Assembly: GCF_040546595.1 (NCBI RefSeq)
Contig: NZ_JBEPOB010000001.1
Span: 983,501 to 1,047,500 of the forward strand
Origin: Bosea sp. OAE506
Lineage (GTDB): Bacteria > Pseudomonadota > Alphaproteobacteria > Rhizobiales > Beijerinckiaceae
DNA: 64,000 nt
Direction: 5' to 3'
Positions 56,871 to 64,000 of the stretch are shown piece after piece; positions within the stretch are counted from its first letter, which is position 1, and each line of letters starts with the position of its first letter. The translations under genes were made by a program, and so were the position numbers. A model generated the notes under the pieces. It did not search any database. It was not told the DNA's origin and was given only the letters and a program-made list of their open reading frames with translations.

Positions 56871-57113
56871 TCAAGCCCCGATCTCGACGCGGTAGTTCTC
56901 GATCACGGTGTTGGCGAGCAGCTTTTCGCAGGCGGTTTTGAGCGCGGCTTCCGCCGCGGCCTGGTCGGAGCCCGACAATTCGATATCGAAGACCTTGCCT
57001 TGGCGGACGGCGCCGACGCCCTCGATGCCGAGGGATTTCAGCGCGCCCTCGATCGCCTTGCCCTGCGGATCGAGCACGCCGGTCTTGAGGGTGACGGTGA
57101 CGCGGGCTTTCAT
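56871..57113 (-). CDS. purS: Phosphoribosylformylglycinamidine synthase subunit PurS
   Basis: This 80-residue protein bridges PurL and PurQ in the three-part FGAM synthase. Family blocks are KARVTVTLKTGVLDPQGKAI (residues 2-21) and GVRQGKVFDIEL-type strand near 40. Length is typical. The ribosome site GGAG lies eight bases before the ATG. It is coupled to purQ. Confidence 0.94.
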   Translation of the reverse strand: MKARVTVTLKTGVLDPQGKAIEGALKSLGIEGVGAVRQGKVFDIELSGSDQAAAEAALKTACEKLLANTVIENYRVEIGA

Positions 57114-57193
57114 GGTGATCTCCGGAGGCGTTCTGCGGCTGCCTTAACCGCGAATCGGGCCGGGCTCAACCGCCGGGGCGGGTTTCACGTGAA

Positions 57194-57826
57194 TCAGCGG
57201 CTGCGCCATGCGGCCACCGCATCGCGGCGGGCGCTCCCGGCGTCGGGCGAGACGGCGATGGCCAGGACCAGCCGGTCGCCCTCGCGGCCGTGCAGGATCG
57301 CGGTCGCGGCGCTCCTGGCGCCCCGGTCTGGGTTGCCCGCATCGAGCGCGCGGATCTCGACGATGAGGCCACTCGTGCCCTCGGCCTCGAAACGGCTGAC
57401 GCGGGTCGTGCTCTTGGGCTTCGCCGGCGCCTTGCTCGCGGCGGTCTTCGTGGCGCCCGGTTTGCCGGCGGTCTCCGGCGGCTTCGAGAAGAGACGCGCC
57501 AGTCGCTCCGGATCGGCCTTCAGCGCCTGCTCCATCTGCTGCGCCTCGCGGCCAGAAAAGGCGAGGACCGAGGCAAAGCCCTGCTGCGCACAGGCCTCGC
57601 GCGGGCAGAACACCATGGTGCGGGCCTCGATGCCCTCGTTCAGCACCCAGTCGCCGATGGGAAGGGGCTGCCAGCCCTGTGAGGCGGGGAGTTCGGCCAA
57701 TCCCGGGCCGAAGGATCCGGCGCAGCCGGTCAGGAGGACAAAGGCTGCGACCAGGCCCGCGACATGAAAACGGGAGCGCAGGCGCTCCCGTATCATGGTC
57801 CGACGTTGCGGCAGACCGGTCTTCAT
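57194..57826 (-). CDS. Predicted lipoprotein of unknown function
   Basis: This protein of about 210 residues carries a lipobox LLTGC near residue 35, after an arginine-rich start (MIRERLRSRFHVAG). The mature part has two cysteines (FCPREACAQQ), a Lys/Ala-rich linker (PETAGKPGATKTAASKAP) and a C-terminal strand-rich region. I do not recognise the family. It starts 17 bases after the purC stop on the same strand. The start could also be the ATG at 57796. It stands between purC and purS. Confidence 0.7.
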   Translation of the reverse strand: MKTGLPQRRTMIRERLRSRFHVAGLVAAFVLLTGCAGSFGPGLAELPASQGWQPLPIGDWVLNEGIEARTMVFCPREACAQQGFASVLAFSGREAQQMEQALKADPERLARLFSKPPETAGKPGATKTAASKAPAKPKSTTRVSRFEAEGTSGLIVEIRALDAGNPDRGARSAATAILHGREGDRLVLAIAVSPDAGSARRDAVAAWRSR

Positions 57827-57842
57827 GGCGGCGCGTCGGCGC

Positions 57843-58607
57843 TTACTGGACGAGCCGCGGGCCGGCGGGGCCAGGCTTCTCATTCTCGCCGAGGATGCCG
57901 AGGCGGCGCGCGACCTCGGAATAGGCCTCGATCAGGCCGCCCATGTCGCGGCGGAACCGGTCCTTGTCGAGCTTGTCCTTGGACTTGATGTCCCAGAGCC
58001 GGCAGGAATCGGGGCTGATCTCGTCGGCGACGACGATGCGCATCATCTCGCCTTCCCAGAGGCGGCCGCATTCCATCTTGAAGTCGACGAGACGGATGCC
58101 GGCGCCGAGGAAGAGGCCGGAGAGGAAGTCGTTGACGCGGATGGCGAGCGCCATGACGTCGTCGATCTCCTGCGGCGTCGCCCAGCCGAAGGCGGTGATG
58201 TGCTCTTCCGAGACCATCGGGTCGTTGAGGGCGTCGTTCTTGTAATAGAACTCGATGATCGAGCGCGGCAGCTGCGTGCCCTCCTCGAGCCCGAGCCGGG
58301 TCGAGAGCGAGCCGGCGGCGACGTTGCGCACGACGACCTCGAGCGGAATGATCTCGACCTCGCGGATGAGCTGCTCGCGCATGTTCAGCCGACGGATGAA
58401 ATGCGTGGGAACGCCGATGTCGTTCAGGTTGGAGAAGATGTGCTCGCAGATGCGGTTGTTGAGCACGCCCTTGCCGTCGATGACTTCGTGCTTCTTGGCG
58501 TTGAAGGCGGTGGCGTCATCCTTGAAGTGCTGGATCAGCGTTCCGGGCTCCGGTCCCTCATAGAGGACCTTCGCCTTGCCTTCGTAGATGCGACGGCGGC
58601 GATTCAT
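57843..58607 (-). CDS. purC: SAICAR synthetase (PurC)
   Basis: This 254-residue enzyme joins CAIR and aspartate in step eight of purine synthesis. It shows [15 protein letters not shown] at the start, [29 protein letters not shown] and [10 protein letters not shown], the ATP- and substrate-binding blocks of the family. The start [10 protein letters not shown] (58607) is used; a TTG ten codons upstream ([10 protein letters not shown]) is possible. It heads the purC-lipoprotein-purS-purQ run. Confidence 0.94.
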   Translation of the reverse strand: MNRRRRIYEGKAKVLYEGPEPGTLIQHFKDDATAFNAKKHEVIDGKGVLNNRICEHIFSNLNDIGVPTHFIRRLNMREQLIREVEIIPLEVVVRNVAAGSLSTRLGLEEGTQLPRSIIEFYYKNDALNDPMVSEEHITAFGWATPQEIDDVMALAIRVNDFLSGLFLGAGIRLVDFKMECGRLWEGEMMRIVVADEISPDSCRLWDIKSKDKLDKDRFRRDMGGLIEAYSEVARRLGILGENEKPGPAGPRLVQ

Positions 58608-58987
58608 TGGGATATACCGTGGCTTGAGGAAATCCAAAGGTCGGCCTTTCTCTGGACGCGGGTTGCCCCGCGGCGGGATCTGGGCCCCTGATCAGCCGGT
58701 TTGGCGCCCGTCCATGGCGATTCCATTCGAATCGACATCGGTCCCGGGCGCACCGCCGGCCGGCTCATCGTGCGGACGGCCACCGGGGCCGCCCATGCGG
58801 CGCTATATGGCGCTTCTGCACCGCAAACGCAACAAACCGCTCCGCGCAACCGGGTTTTCACGGGTCCGTCCGATCTCTGCCGGCGCTGGTCCGCAATCCG
58901 GACTGGTCTGTTCGGCGGCGACATCCTATATGCCTGCGGCGTGCTTCCAGAGCCGTCCCGGCCGTGCCCCGCAGAGGACTTTACCGC
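58608..58987. other. Gap of 380 bases between purC and the zeta-subunit gene
   Basis: The stretch separates two divergent genes and must hold both promoters. Short GC-rich inverted pieces occur, but no terminator, repeat copy, or reading frame with coding character. Purine-box or riboswitch signatures are not evident. Confidence 0.45.
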
Positions 58988-59311
58988 ATGTCGACTTTCG
59001 ATCAGCGCAAGGATGCCTTCGAAAACAAGTTCGCCCATGACGAGGAGCTGCGCTTCAAGGCGACGGCGCGGCGCAACAAGCTGCTCGGGCTCTGGGCGGC
59101 AGAGAAGCTCGGCAAGTCGGGCGCTGATGCCGACGCCTATGCCAAGTCCGTGGTCGTGGCCGATTTCGAGGAAGCGGGCGACGACGACGTGCTGCGCAAG
59201 GTGAAGGGCGATTTCGCCGCCGGCAATGTCGCCGTGGGTGACGACGAGATCCGCCGCGTGATGGGCGAGCTTCTGCTGCGCGCCGCCGACGAGATCCAGG
59301 CCGGCCGCTGA
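58988..59311 (+). CDS. F-ATPase inhibitor zeta subunit (DUF1476)
   Basis: This 107-residue all-helical protein matches the alphaproteobacterial zeta subunit that blocks ATP hydrolysis by F1F0-ATP synthase. It begins TFDQRKDAFENKFAHDEEL, the inhibitory N-terminus, then ARRNKLLGLWAAEKLG, and ends in a helix with AADEIQAGR. The start MSTF at 58988 is conserved in the family. It acts in the cytoplasm on the F1 head and is followed by an intrinsic terminator. Confidence 0.92.
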   Translation: MSTFDQRKDAFENKFAHDEELRFKATARRNKLLGLWAAEKLGKSGADADAYAKSVVVADFEEAGDDDVLRKVKGDFAAGNVAVGDDEIRRVMGELLLRAADEIQAGR

Positions 59312-59353
59312 CGGCGGCGCTCCGGCGCCAAAAAACGCAGGTCGAGATTGAAG

Positions 59354-59380
59354 CGGGCGCATGGGCGCCCGTTTGCTTTT
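59354..59380 (+). terminator. Rho-independent terminator of the zeta-subunit gene
   Basis: A perfect 7-bp stem CGGGCGC/GCGCCCG with loop ATGG is followed by TTTGCTTTT on the plus strand. It lies 42 bases after the zeta stop and insulates the downstream aldolase gene. Confidence 0.8.
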
Positions 59381-59443
59381 CGGCCATGGCCCGGTCCAAC
59401 GTGACGCACCCGCCGGCCGAGCCAAGAGCGGGGCCCGCAACGG

Positions 59444-60235
59444 ATGAAACGCGCCATGGCCTCACAGACCGTCCTGTCCTCCCTCGCCGACCGCCTTGCC
59501 CGGGGAGACAGCCTCGTTTCCGCCTGGTGCGGCCTGCAGGACCCCGCCATCGCCGGGCTGCTGGCGAAAGAAGGGTTCGACGCCGTCACCCTCGACATGC
59601 AGCACGGGCCGATCACGCTGGGCGAGGTCATCCGGGCGATCCCGCTGATCAACGCCGCCGGCAAGCCGGCGCTGGCGCGCATCGCCGTCGGCGAGTTCCA
59701 GAACGTCTCGCGGCTGTTCGATGCCGGCGTCTCCGGCGTCATCGCGCCGATGATCAACACGATGGAGGATGCCCGCGCCTTCGCGGCCTATTCCAAATAT
59801 CCGCCGATGGGCGAGCGGAGCTGGGGCAGCTATGGCGGGCTCGGCGCCTCCGGGCTCGACCAGAACGGCTATCTGCGCGAGGCGAACCGCTTCTCGCTCT
59901 CCTTCGCGATGATCGAGACCCGCGAGGCGATGGCGATCCTCGACGACATCCTGGCGCTGGAGGGCATCGACGCCGTCTTCGTCGGCCCCTCCGACCTCTC
60001 GATCGCGCTCTCGGGCGGCAAGGAGGTCAATGCGCTGTCCTCCGAGGTCGACGAGGCGATCCGGCACATCGTGGCGCGGGCCTCGGCTGCCGGAAAACCT
60101 GTCGCGATCTATGCGCAGTCGGCCGAGCGGGCCAAGGCCTTCCTCGACATGGGGGCGAAGCTGGTGACGGTGATGAGCGATACCGCGTTCCTGCGCGGCG
60201 CCGCCCAGAGCGCCCTGACGGTGCTCGGGCGCTGA
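59444..60235 (+). CDS. HpcH/HpaI-family aldolase
   Basis: This 263-residue TIM-barrel enzyme of the class II aldolase group cleaves or forms 4-hydroxy-2-oxo acids. Visible blocks are VTLDMQHGPI near residue 47, VIAPMINTMEDARAF near 98, SLSFAMIETREAM near 148 and VFVGPSDLSIAL near 178, which hold the metal Glu and Asp and the substrate arginine region. The natural substrate is unknown. The start could also be ATG 59456. It converges with the DNA glycosylase gene. Confidence 0.9.
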   Translation: MKRAMASQTVLSSLADRLARGDSLVSAWCGLQDPAIAGLLAKEGFDAVTLDMQHGPITLGEVIRAIPLINAAGKPALARIAVGEFQNVSRLFDAGVSGVIAPMINTMEDARAFAAYSKYPPMGERSWGSYGGLGASGLDQNGYLREANRFSLSFAMIETREAMAILDDILALEGIDAVFVGPSDLSIALSGGKEVNALSSEVDEAIRHIVARASAAGKPVAIYAQSAERAKAFLDMGAKLVTVMSDTAFLRGAAQSALTVLGR

Positions 60236-60242
60236 CGATCGC

Positions 60243-60887
60243 TCAGGCGTTTACGCCTTCGCGGGCCTTCAGCACGGCGTAATAGGCCCAGAGCAGCCGT
60301 GCGGCGACGCCCCGCCACGGCCGCCAGCCTTCGGCCAGCGCCTCGAGCGCGGCGGCTCCCGGCCGCGCCGGCAGATCGAAGGCGACCCGGGCCGCTTCCT
60401 GGATCGCCAGATCGCCCGGCGCAAAGCCGTCGCGATGGCCGAGGCAGAACAGCAGATAGATGTCGGCCGTCCAGGGGCCGATGCCGGAGACCGCCGTGAG
60501 GTGATGGTGGACCTCCTCGGCCGTCGCCTCCGCCAGCCGGTCGAAGCATAACCGCCCTTCCGCGACAGCCGTTGCAACCGCGCGCATCGCCTTCTGCTTC
60601 GGGCGCGACAGGCCCGACAGCCGCATCGCTTCGTCGTCGGCCGCCAGGATGCGTTCGGGGGTCAGCGGTGACAGCACGGTCTCGACGCGCGCCCAGACGG
60701 CCCGCGCGCTGGCCACCGAAAGCTGCTGCGAGACGATGATCGCGGCCAGGCCCGGAAAGCCGCCCTCCCGGCGCCGCAGCGGCGGGACGCCGGTGCTGGT
60801 GATGATGGGAAGCCAGCGAGGGTCGTGCACCGCGAGCGCGGCCATGCCGTCCTCGAGATCGGCTTCTGTGGTGATGAGCTGTGTCAT
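60243..60887 (-). CDS. DNA-3-methyladenine glycosylase II, AlkA-like
   Basis: This 214-residue HhH-GPD base-excision enzyme removes alkylated bases. The helix-hairpin-helix is LTAVSGIGPWTADIYLLF near residue 130 and the catalytic Asp is D159 in GFAPGDLAI. It lacks the N-terminal fold of E. coli AlkA, like many short alphaproteobacterial members. The upstream neighbour gluQ is divergent, 119 bases away. Confidence 0.9.
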   Translation of the reverse strand: MTQLITTEADLEDGMAALAVHDPRWLPIITSTGVPPLRRREGGFPGLAAIIVSQQLSVASARAVWARVETVLSPLTPERILAADDEAMRLSGLSRPKQKAMRAVATAVAEGRLCFDRLAEATAEEVHHHLTAVSGIGPWTADIYLLFCLGHRDGFAPGDLAIQEAARVAFDLPARPGAAALEALAEGWRPWRGVAARLLWAYYAVLKAREGVNA

Positions 60888-61006
60888 GGCGCTCCGATCT
60901 GCCCGATGCCGCCGCCCGTCGGCGTCAGCAGCAGCGCCGCTTGGCCGTTCCGGTCGGGCGCCTCCTCCCGCTTGGCGGCATCGCCGCGCGATTCTAGACA
61001 GATGGC

Positions 61007-61897
61007 ATGCCGACGTCGCCTCCTGCCTCCGGACAACTCGTCCTGCGCTTCGCGCCGAGTCCGAACGGACGGCTGCATCTCGGCCATGCGCTCTCGGCGC
61101 TGACGAATGAGCGCCTCGCCCGGACGATGGACGGTCGCCTGCTGCTGCGGATCGAGGACATCGACCGCGAGCGCTGCACTCCGGCGCTGGACGTCGCGCT
61201 GCGGGAGGATCTCGCCTGGCTCGGAATCGCCTTCGACGGCGATGTCCGGCGGCAATCCGAGCATTTTGGCGAATATCGCGTGGCGCTCGAGGATCTGCGC
61301 CGACGCAGCCTGGTCTATCCCTGTTTCTGCTCGCGCCAGGAGGTCAGGGCGGCCGCAGCCGCCCAGGCCGCGGCCTCGGGCAAGCCCTGGCCGACGGATC
61401 CGGACGGTGCACCGCTCTATTCCGGGACCTGTCGCGCGACCGCCCTGGGCGGGGGAACCCGCGAGATCGAGGCGCCCCATGTGCTGCGCCTCGATCTGGA
61501 GCGCGCGCTGGCGGCCGTAGGGGAGGACCTCGCCTATGGCGTCTTCGACTCCTCGGGCGGCGTCACGCGCGTGGTCGCGCAGCCGCGCCGCTGGGGCGAT
61601 GTGGTGCTGGCGCGCAAGGACGTGCCGACGAGCTATCACCTCGCCGTCGTTCTCGACGATGCACTGCAGGGGGTGACGCATGTGGTGCGCGGCCGCGATC
61701 TCGAGGCGGCGACCGACATCCATGTGCTGCTGCAGCGGCTGCTCGGGCTGCCGACACCGCTCTATCATTTCCATGACCTGCTGGCGGATGCGGAGGGGCG
61801 CAAGCTCGCCAAGAGCCGCGGCTCGGAAAGTCTCGCCGATCTGATGGCCCAGGGCCTCACGCCGGATCAGATCAGGCGCGACCTCGGCTTCGGTTGA
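61007..61897 (+). CDS. gluQ: Glutamyl-Q tRNA(Asp) synthetase
   Basis: This 296-residue GluRS catalytic-domain homologue attaches glutamate to queuosine in the anticodon of tRNA(Asp). The class I signature is HLGH at 24-27 in RFAPSPNGRLHLGHA and the KMSKS-like KLAKS begins at K266. The anticodon-binding domain of true GluRS is missing, as expected. Cysteines of the zinc site are in YPCFCSRQE near residue 104 and a later TCRAT. It ends six bases before the convergent AEC carrier gene. Confidence 0.93.
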   Translation: MPTSPPASGQLVLRFAPSPNGRLHLGHALSALTNERLARTMDGRLLLRIEDIDRERCTPALDVALREDLAWLGIAFDGDVRRQSEHFGEYRVALEDLRRRSLVYPCFCSRQEVRAAAAAQAAASGKPWPTDPDGAPLYSGTCRATALGGGTREIEAPHVLRLDLERALAAVGEDLAYGVFDSSGGVTRVVAQPRRWGDVVLARKDVPTSYHLAVVLDDALQGVTHVVRGRDLEAATDIHVLLQRLLGLPTPLYHFHDLLADAEGRKLAKSRGSESLADLMAQGLTPDQIRRDLGFG

Positions 61898-61903
61898 GCT
61901 CCG

Positions 61904-62821
61904 TCAGCCGACGCCGAGCCAGGTCAGCCAGGCTGCCGTGGTGAACAGCGAGATCAGAGTCGAAAGCGTGATCGCGCTCGAGGCGTCGGCGACGCCCTGG
62001 CGATAGCGCTCTGCGAAGAGATAGGCGTTGATCCCGCAGGGACAGGCGGCGAACAGCACCGCAACGCCCGACCAGTGCGCCGGCATGTCGAAGACCATCG
62101 TCGCCAGCACATAGACGATCAGCGGATGCAGGCCGAGCTTGAGGGCGCTCAGCGCCACCGGCAGGCCGAGCCCCGATTCGAGCCCGTAGCGGCGCATGCT
62201 GATGCCAAGGCTGATCAGCGCACAGGGCACCGCCGCACCGGCGATCAGATCGATCAGCGTCCAGAACGGGACGGGCAATTGCCCGACGACTGGGCGTGCC
62301 AGCATGCCCAGAATGATGCCGATGATGATCGGATGCGTGAAGAGCCGCCGGGTCATCATCGCGGGGGAGGCCGAGCGCCCTTCCGCCAGGAGCGTCGCGA
62401 CCGTCATGGTGACGGGCAGGTGGATCGCCAGCAGCAGGCCGAGCGGCACGGCGCCGGCCTCGCCATAGGCCTTCAGGATCATCGGCACGCCGACGAAGAC
62501 GGTGTTGGATTGGGCGGCGGCGAAGCCGGACACGACGAGTTCCGGCCCCTTGCGGGCGAAGACGCGGCTCGCGATCAGCATGGCTAGTGCCCAGACGATG
62601 GCGAGACCGGTGAAATAGGCGATCCAGTAACCCCAGGGCTGGGTCTGCGGCACATCGGCCTTGGCCAGCGTGCGGAAGAGCAGGCAGGGCACGGCCAGCA
62701 CGAAGACGAAGTCGGACAGGCCCTCGCCCGTGGTCTCGCGCAACAACTTCGTCCAGCGCGCCAGATAGCCGAGGGCGATCAGCCCGAAGACGGGCAGGAC
62801 GACGAGCAGGGCGGCGAGCAT
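61904..62821 (-). CDS. AEC-family transporter
   Basis: This 305-residue inner-membrane carrier of the auxin efflux carrier family has about ten helices arranged as two five-helix repeats. Recognisable parts are LAALLVVLPVFGLIALGYLA at the N-terminus, FVGVPMIL near residue 155 and LFAACPCGINAYLFAERY (shown in part) near 255. Members export or import organic acids such as malate or malonate. The substrate is not predictable. Confidence 0.88.
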   Translation of the reverse strand: MLAALLVVLPVFGLIALGYLARWTKLLRETTGEGLSDFVFVLAVPCLLFRTLAKADVPQTQPWGYWIAYFTGLAIVWALAMLIASRVFARKGPELVVSGFAAAQSNTVFVGVPMILKAYGEAGAVPLGLLLAIHLPVTMTVATLLAEGRSASPAMMTRRLFTHPIIIGIILGMLARPVVGQLPVPFWTLIDLIAGAAVPCALISLGISMRRYGLESGLGLPVALSALKLGLHPLIVYVLATMVFDMPAHWSGVAVLFAACPCGINAYLFAERYRQGVADASSAITLSTLISLFTTAAWLTWLGVG

Positions 62822-62930
62822 GGTGCGGCACCGGCGCAGGAGGAGACCAAGCCCTGCGCGTGTCCGTTCGGCCGGTGCAAGTCAAGCGCTGCGAGCAGAT
62901 CGCCTTGCGGCGACGCCGCCTGCCATGCGC

Positions 62931-64000
62931 TCAGCGCAGTTGCGCGACCGCTCCTCCGGCCCGCTCGATCAGGCCCTGAATCTCGTCGCGCTGACGCTTG
63001 TATTCGACCAGCGCCGGGCCCTGGAGCTCGCGGCCGCGCGGGACGCGGATCTTCATCGGATTGACGAAGCTGCCATTGACCAGGACTTCGTAGTGGAGAT
63101 GGGGCCCGGTCGAGAGGCCGGTCGAGCCGAGATAGCCGATGACCTGGCCCTGGCGCACCTTCACGCCGGGCGCCATGCCCTTGGCGAAGGCCGATTGGTG
63201 CGAATAGGTCGTGACATAGCCGTTGGCGTGCTGGATCTCGATGCGGCGGCCATAGCCCGAATCCCATTCCGCCTTGATCACGGTGCCGTTGCCGGCGGCG
63301 AGGATCGGTGTCCCGATGCGGTTGGCCCAGTCGACGCCGGTGTGCATCTTCGAATAGCGCATGATCGGGTGGTAGCGCATGCCGAAGCCCGAGCGCATCT
63401 CGCCATCGGCGATCGGCTTGCGCAGCAGGAACTTCTTCAGCGATTTCCCCTCCTCGTCGAAGTAATCGATGAGGCCATCCTCCGGCGCCTGGAAGCGGAA
63501 GACGCGGCGGGTCTCGCCGCCGATCGTCAGCGAGGCCGAGAGGATCTCGGCGCGCTCGCCTTCGTCCTCTTCGGTGAAGATCACCTCGAGATTGTCGCCG
63601 CCGCGGACGCGCTGCTGGAAGTCGAGATCGTAGGAGAAGATGCGGACGAGTTCGTCGATCAGCGGGCGCGGCAGATCGTGCCGCATCCCGGTCTCATAGA
63701 TGCTCTCGTAGAGACGGGCACCGCCGCTCTCCTCGTCATCCTCGTCCTCGCCGTCCTCGGCCCGGCGCTGCGGCCGTTGCGGAGCCGCCAGCTCTTGGCG
63801 CGGCAGCGTCACGAGCACGAAGGCGCCGCGGTCGTTGATCGCGACCGTGCCGTCGGGCTGGCCGTTGGTCAGCAGCGAGACGCGGGCGATCTGGCGCGGA
63901 TCGCCCGGATTGGGGCCGGGCGCATAGAGGGCCTGCAGCACCTGGCCGTCTGGCAGGGGCGCGGTGCGGACCCGGCCCGCGAAGGCCGTCATCATCGAGC
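62931..64000 (-). CDS. M23-family peptidoglycan metalloendopeptidase (5' end outside window)
   Basis: The visible 354 residues end in a LytM/M23 domain. Zinc ligands are H218 and D222 in YSKMHTGVDWA and the second HxH in GPHLHYEV near residue 291. Upstream lies a region with FSYDLDFQQRVRGGDNLEVIF (in part) near 120-140, typical of MepM/YebA-type regulators. The first visible ATG is not a convincing start; the gene probably continues past the right edge, where signal and coiled-coil parts would be expected. It should act in the periplasm on crosslinks. Confidence 0.9.
   Translation of the reverse strand, partial: SMMTAFAGRVRTAPLPDGQVLQALYAPGPNPGDPRQIARVSLLTNGQPDGTVAINDRGAFVLVTLPRQELAAPQRPQRRAEDGEDEDDEESGGARLYESIYETGMRHDLPRPLIDELVRIFSYDLDFQQRVRGGDNLEVIFTEEDEGERAEILSASLTIGGETRRVFRFQAPEDGLIDYFDEEGKSLKKFLLRKPIADGEMRSGFGMRYHPIMRYSKMHTGVDWANRIGTPILAAGNGTVIKAEWDSGYGRRIEIQHANGYVTTYSHQSAFAKGMAPGVKVRQGQVIGYLGSTGLSTGPHLHYEVLVNGSFVNPMKIRVPRGRELQGPALVEYKRQRDEIQGLIERAGGAVAQLR

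Noticed and set aside
58721..58740. TTCGAATC stretch resembling a tRNA T-loop
   Set aside because: No cloverleaf or acceptor stem can be drawn around it.

Overview
The window is chromosomal DNA of a high-GC alphaproteobacterium, most likely Hyphomicrobiales (Rhizobiales) and plausibly Bosea-like. The order-level call rests on a complete acpXL-fabZXL-fabF2XL-fabF1XL-adhXL-lpxXL type cluster for very-long-chain fatty acids of lipid A, a 1611-residue NAD-glutamate dehydrogenase, a DUF2794 protein, an F-ATPase zeta inhibitor and a perfect CtrA-type box in front of ftsK. The genus is a guess from general resemblance. Almost all of the window is housekeeping DNA. I see no prophage, transposon, CRISPR array, rRNA or tRNA.

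Layout: 1-9800 holds leuS (cut by the left edge), yggS, an L,D-transpeptidase, a CenR-like response regulator with a cyclic-nucleotide-binding partner, xthA, a LolA-family protein, ftsK and glnK-amtB. 9800-24500 holds tesB, a ubiquinone-type hydroxylase, a Trm112 protein, gdhZ, an AhpD-like protein, a candidate small RNA, DUF2794, a GNAT, a Bax-inhibitor-1 protein and the ybbP/ybbA/tesA trio. 24500-35700 holds an aldo-keto reductase, thpR-phhB, an RluA enzyme, ftsY-yciB, a RES/Xre toxin-antitoxin pair, two oxidoreductases, an IalB-like protein and rlmN. 35700-40500 holds ggt, lemA with two TPM-domain genes, and a DUF1223 gene. 40500-47400 is the lipid A VLCFA operon on the minus strand, with an SDR gene and an RHH/ParE toxin-antitoxin pair inside it. 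47400-56100 holds a chemoreceptor, acnA and the ccmABCDG cytochrome c maturation genes, interrupted by one opposite-strand orphan gene. 56100-64000 holds purQ-purS-lipoprotein-purC, the zeta subunit, an HpaI-type aldolase, a DNA glycosylase, gluQ, an AEC carrier and an M23 peptidase cut by the right edge.

Genes that work together: glnK and amtB sense and import ammonium. CcmABCD and CcmG deliver heme and reductant for c-type cytochromes. The XL genes build the C28-type acyl chain on AcpXL and LpxXL transfers it to lipid A. PurC, PurS and PurQ act in purine synthesis. FtsY serves membrane targeting, and FtsK and YciB serve division and the envelope.

The most unusual signals are: (1) an RHH/ParE pair inside the lipid A operon with its own promoter and palindromic operator, placed so that it could also drive adhXL and lpxXL; (2) a dispersed two-hairpin repeat bounded by CGTCAT and ATGACG, with compensatory base changes between copies, sitting mostly between convergent genes and in one case supplying a start codon; (3) a candidate minus-strand small RNA with a strong terminator near 18.0 kb; (4) a CtrA box at ftsK; and (5) twin palindromes in front of the RES/Xre pair. 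None of these amounts by itself to a proven new system.
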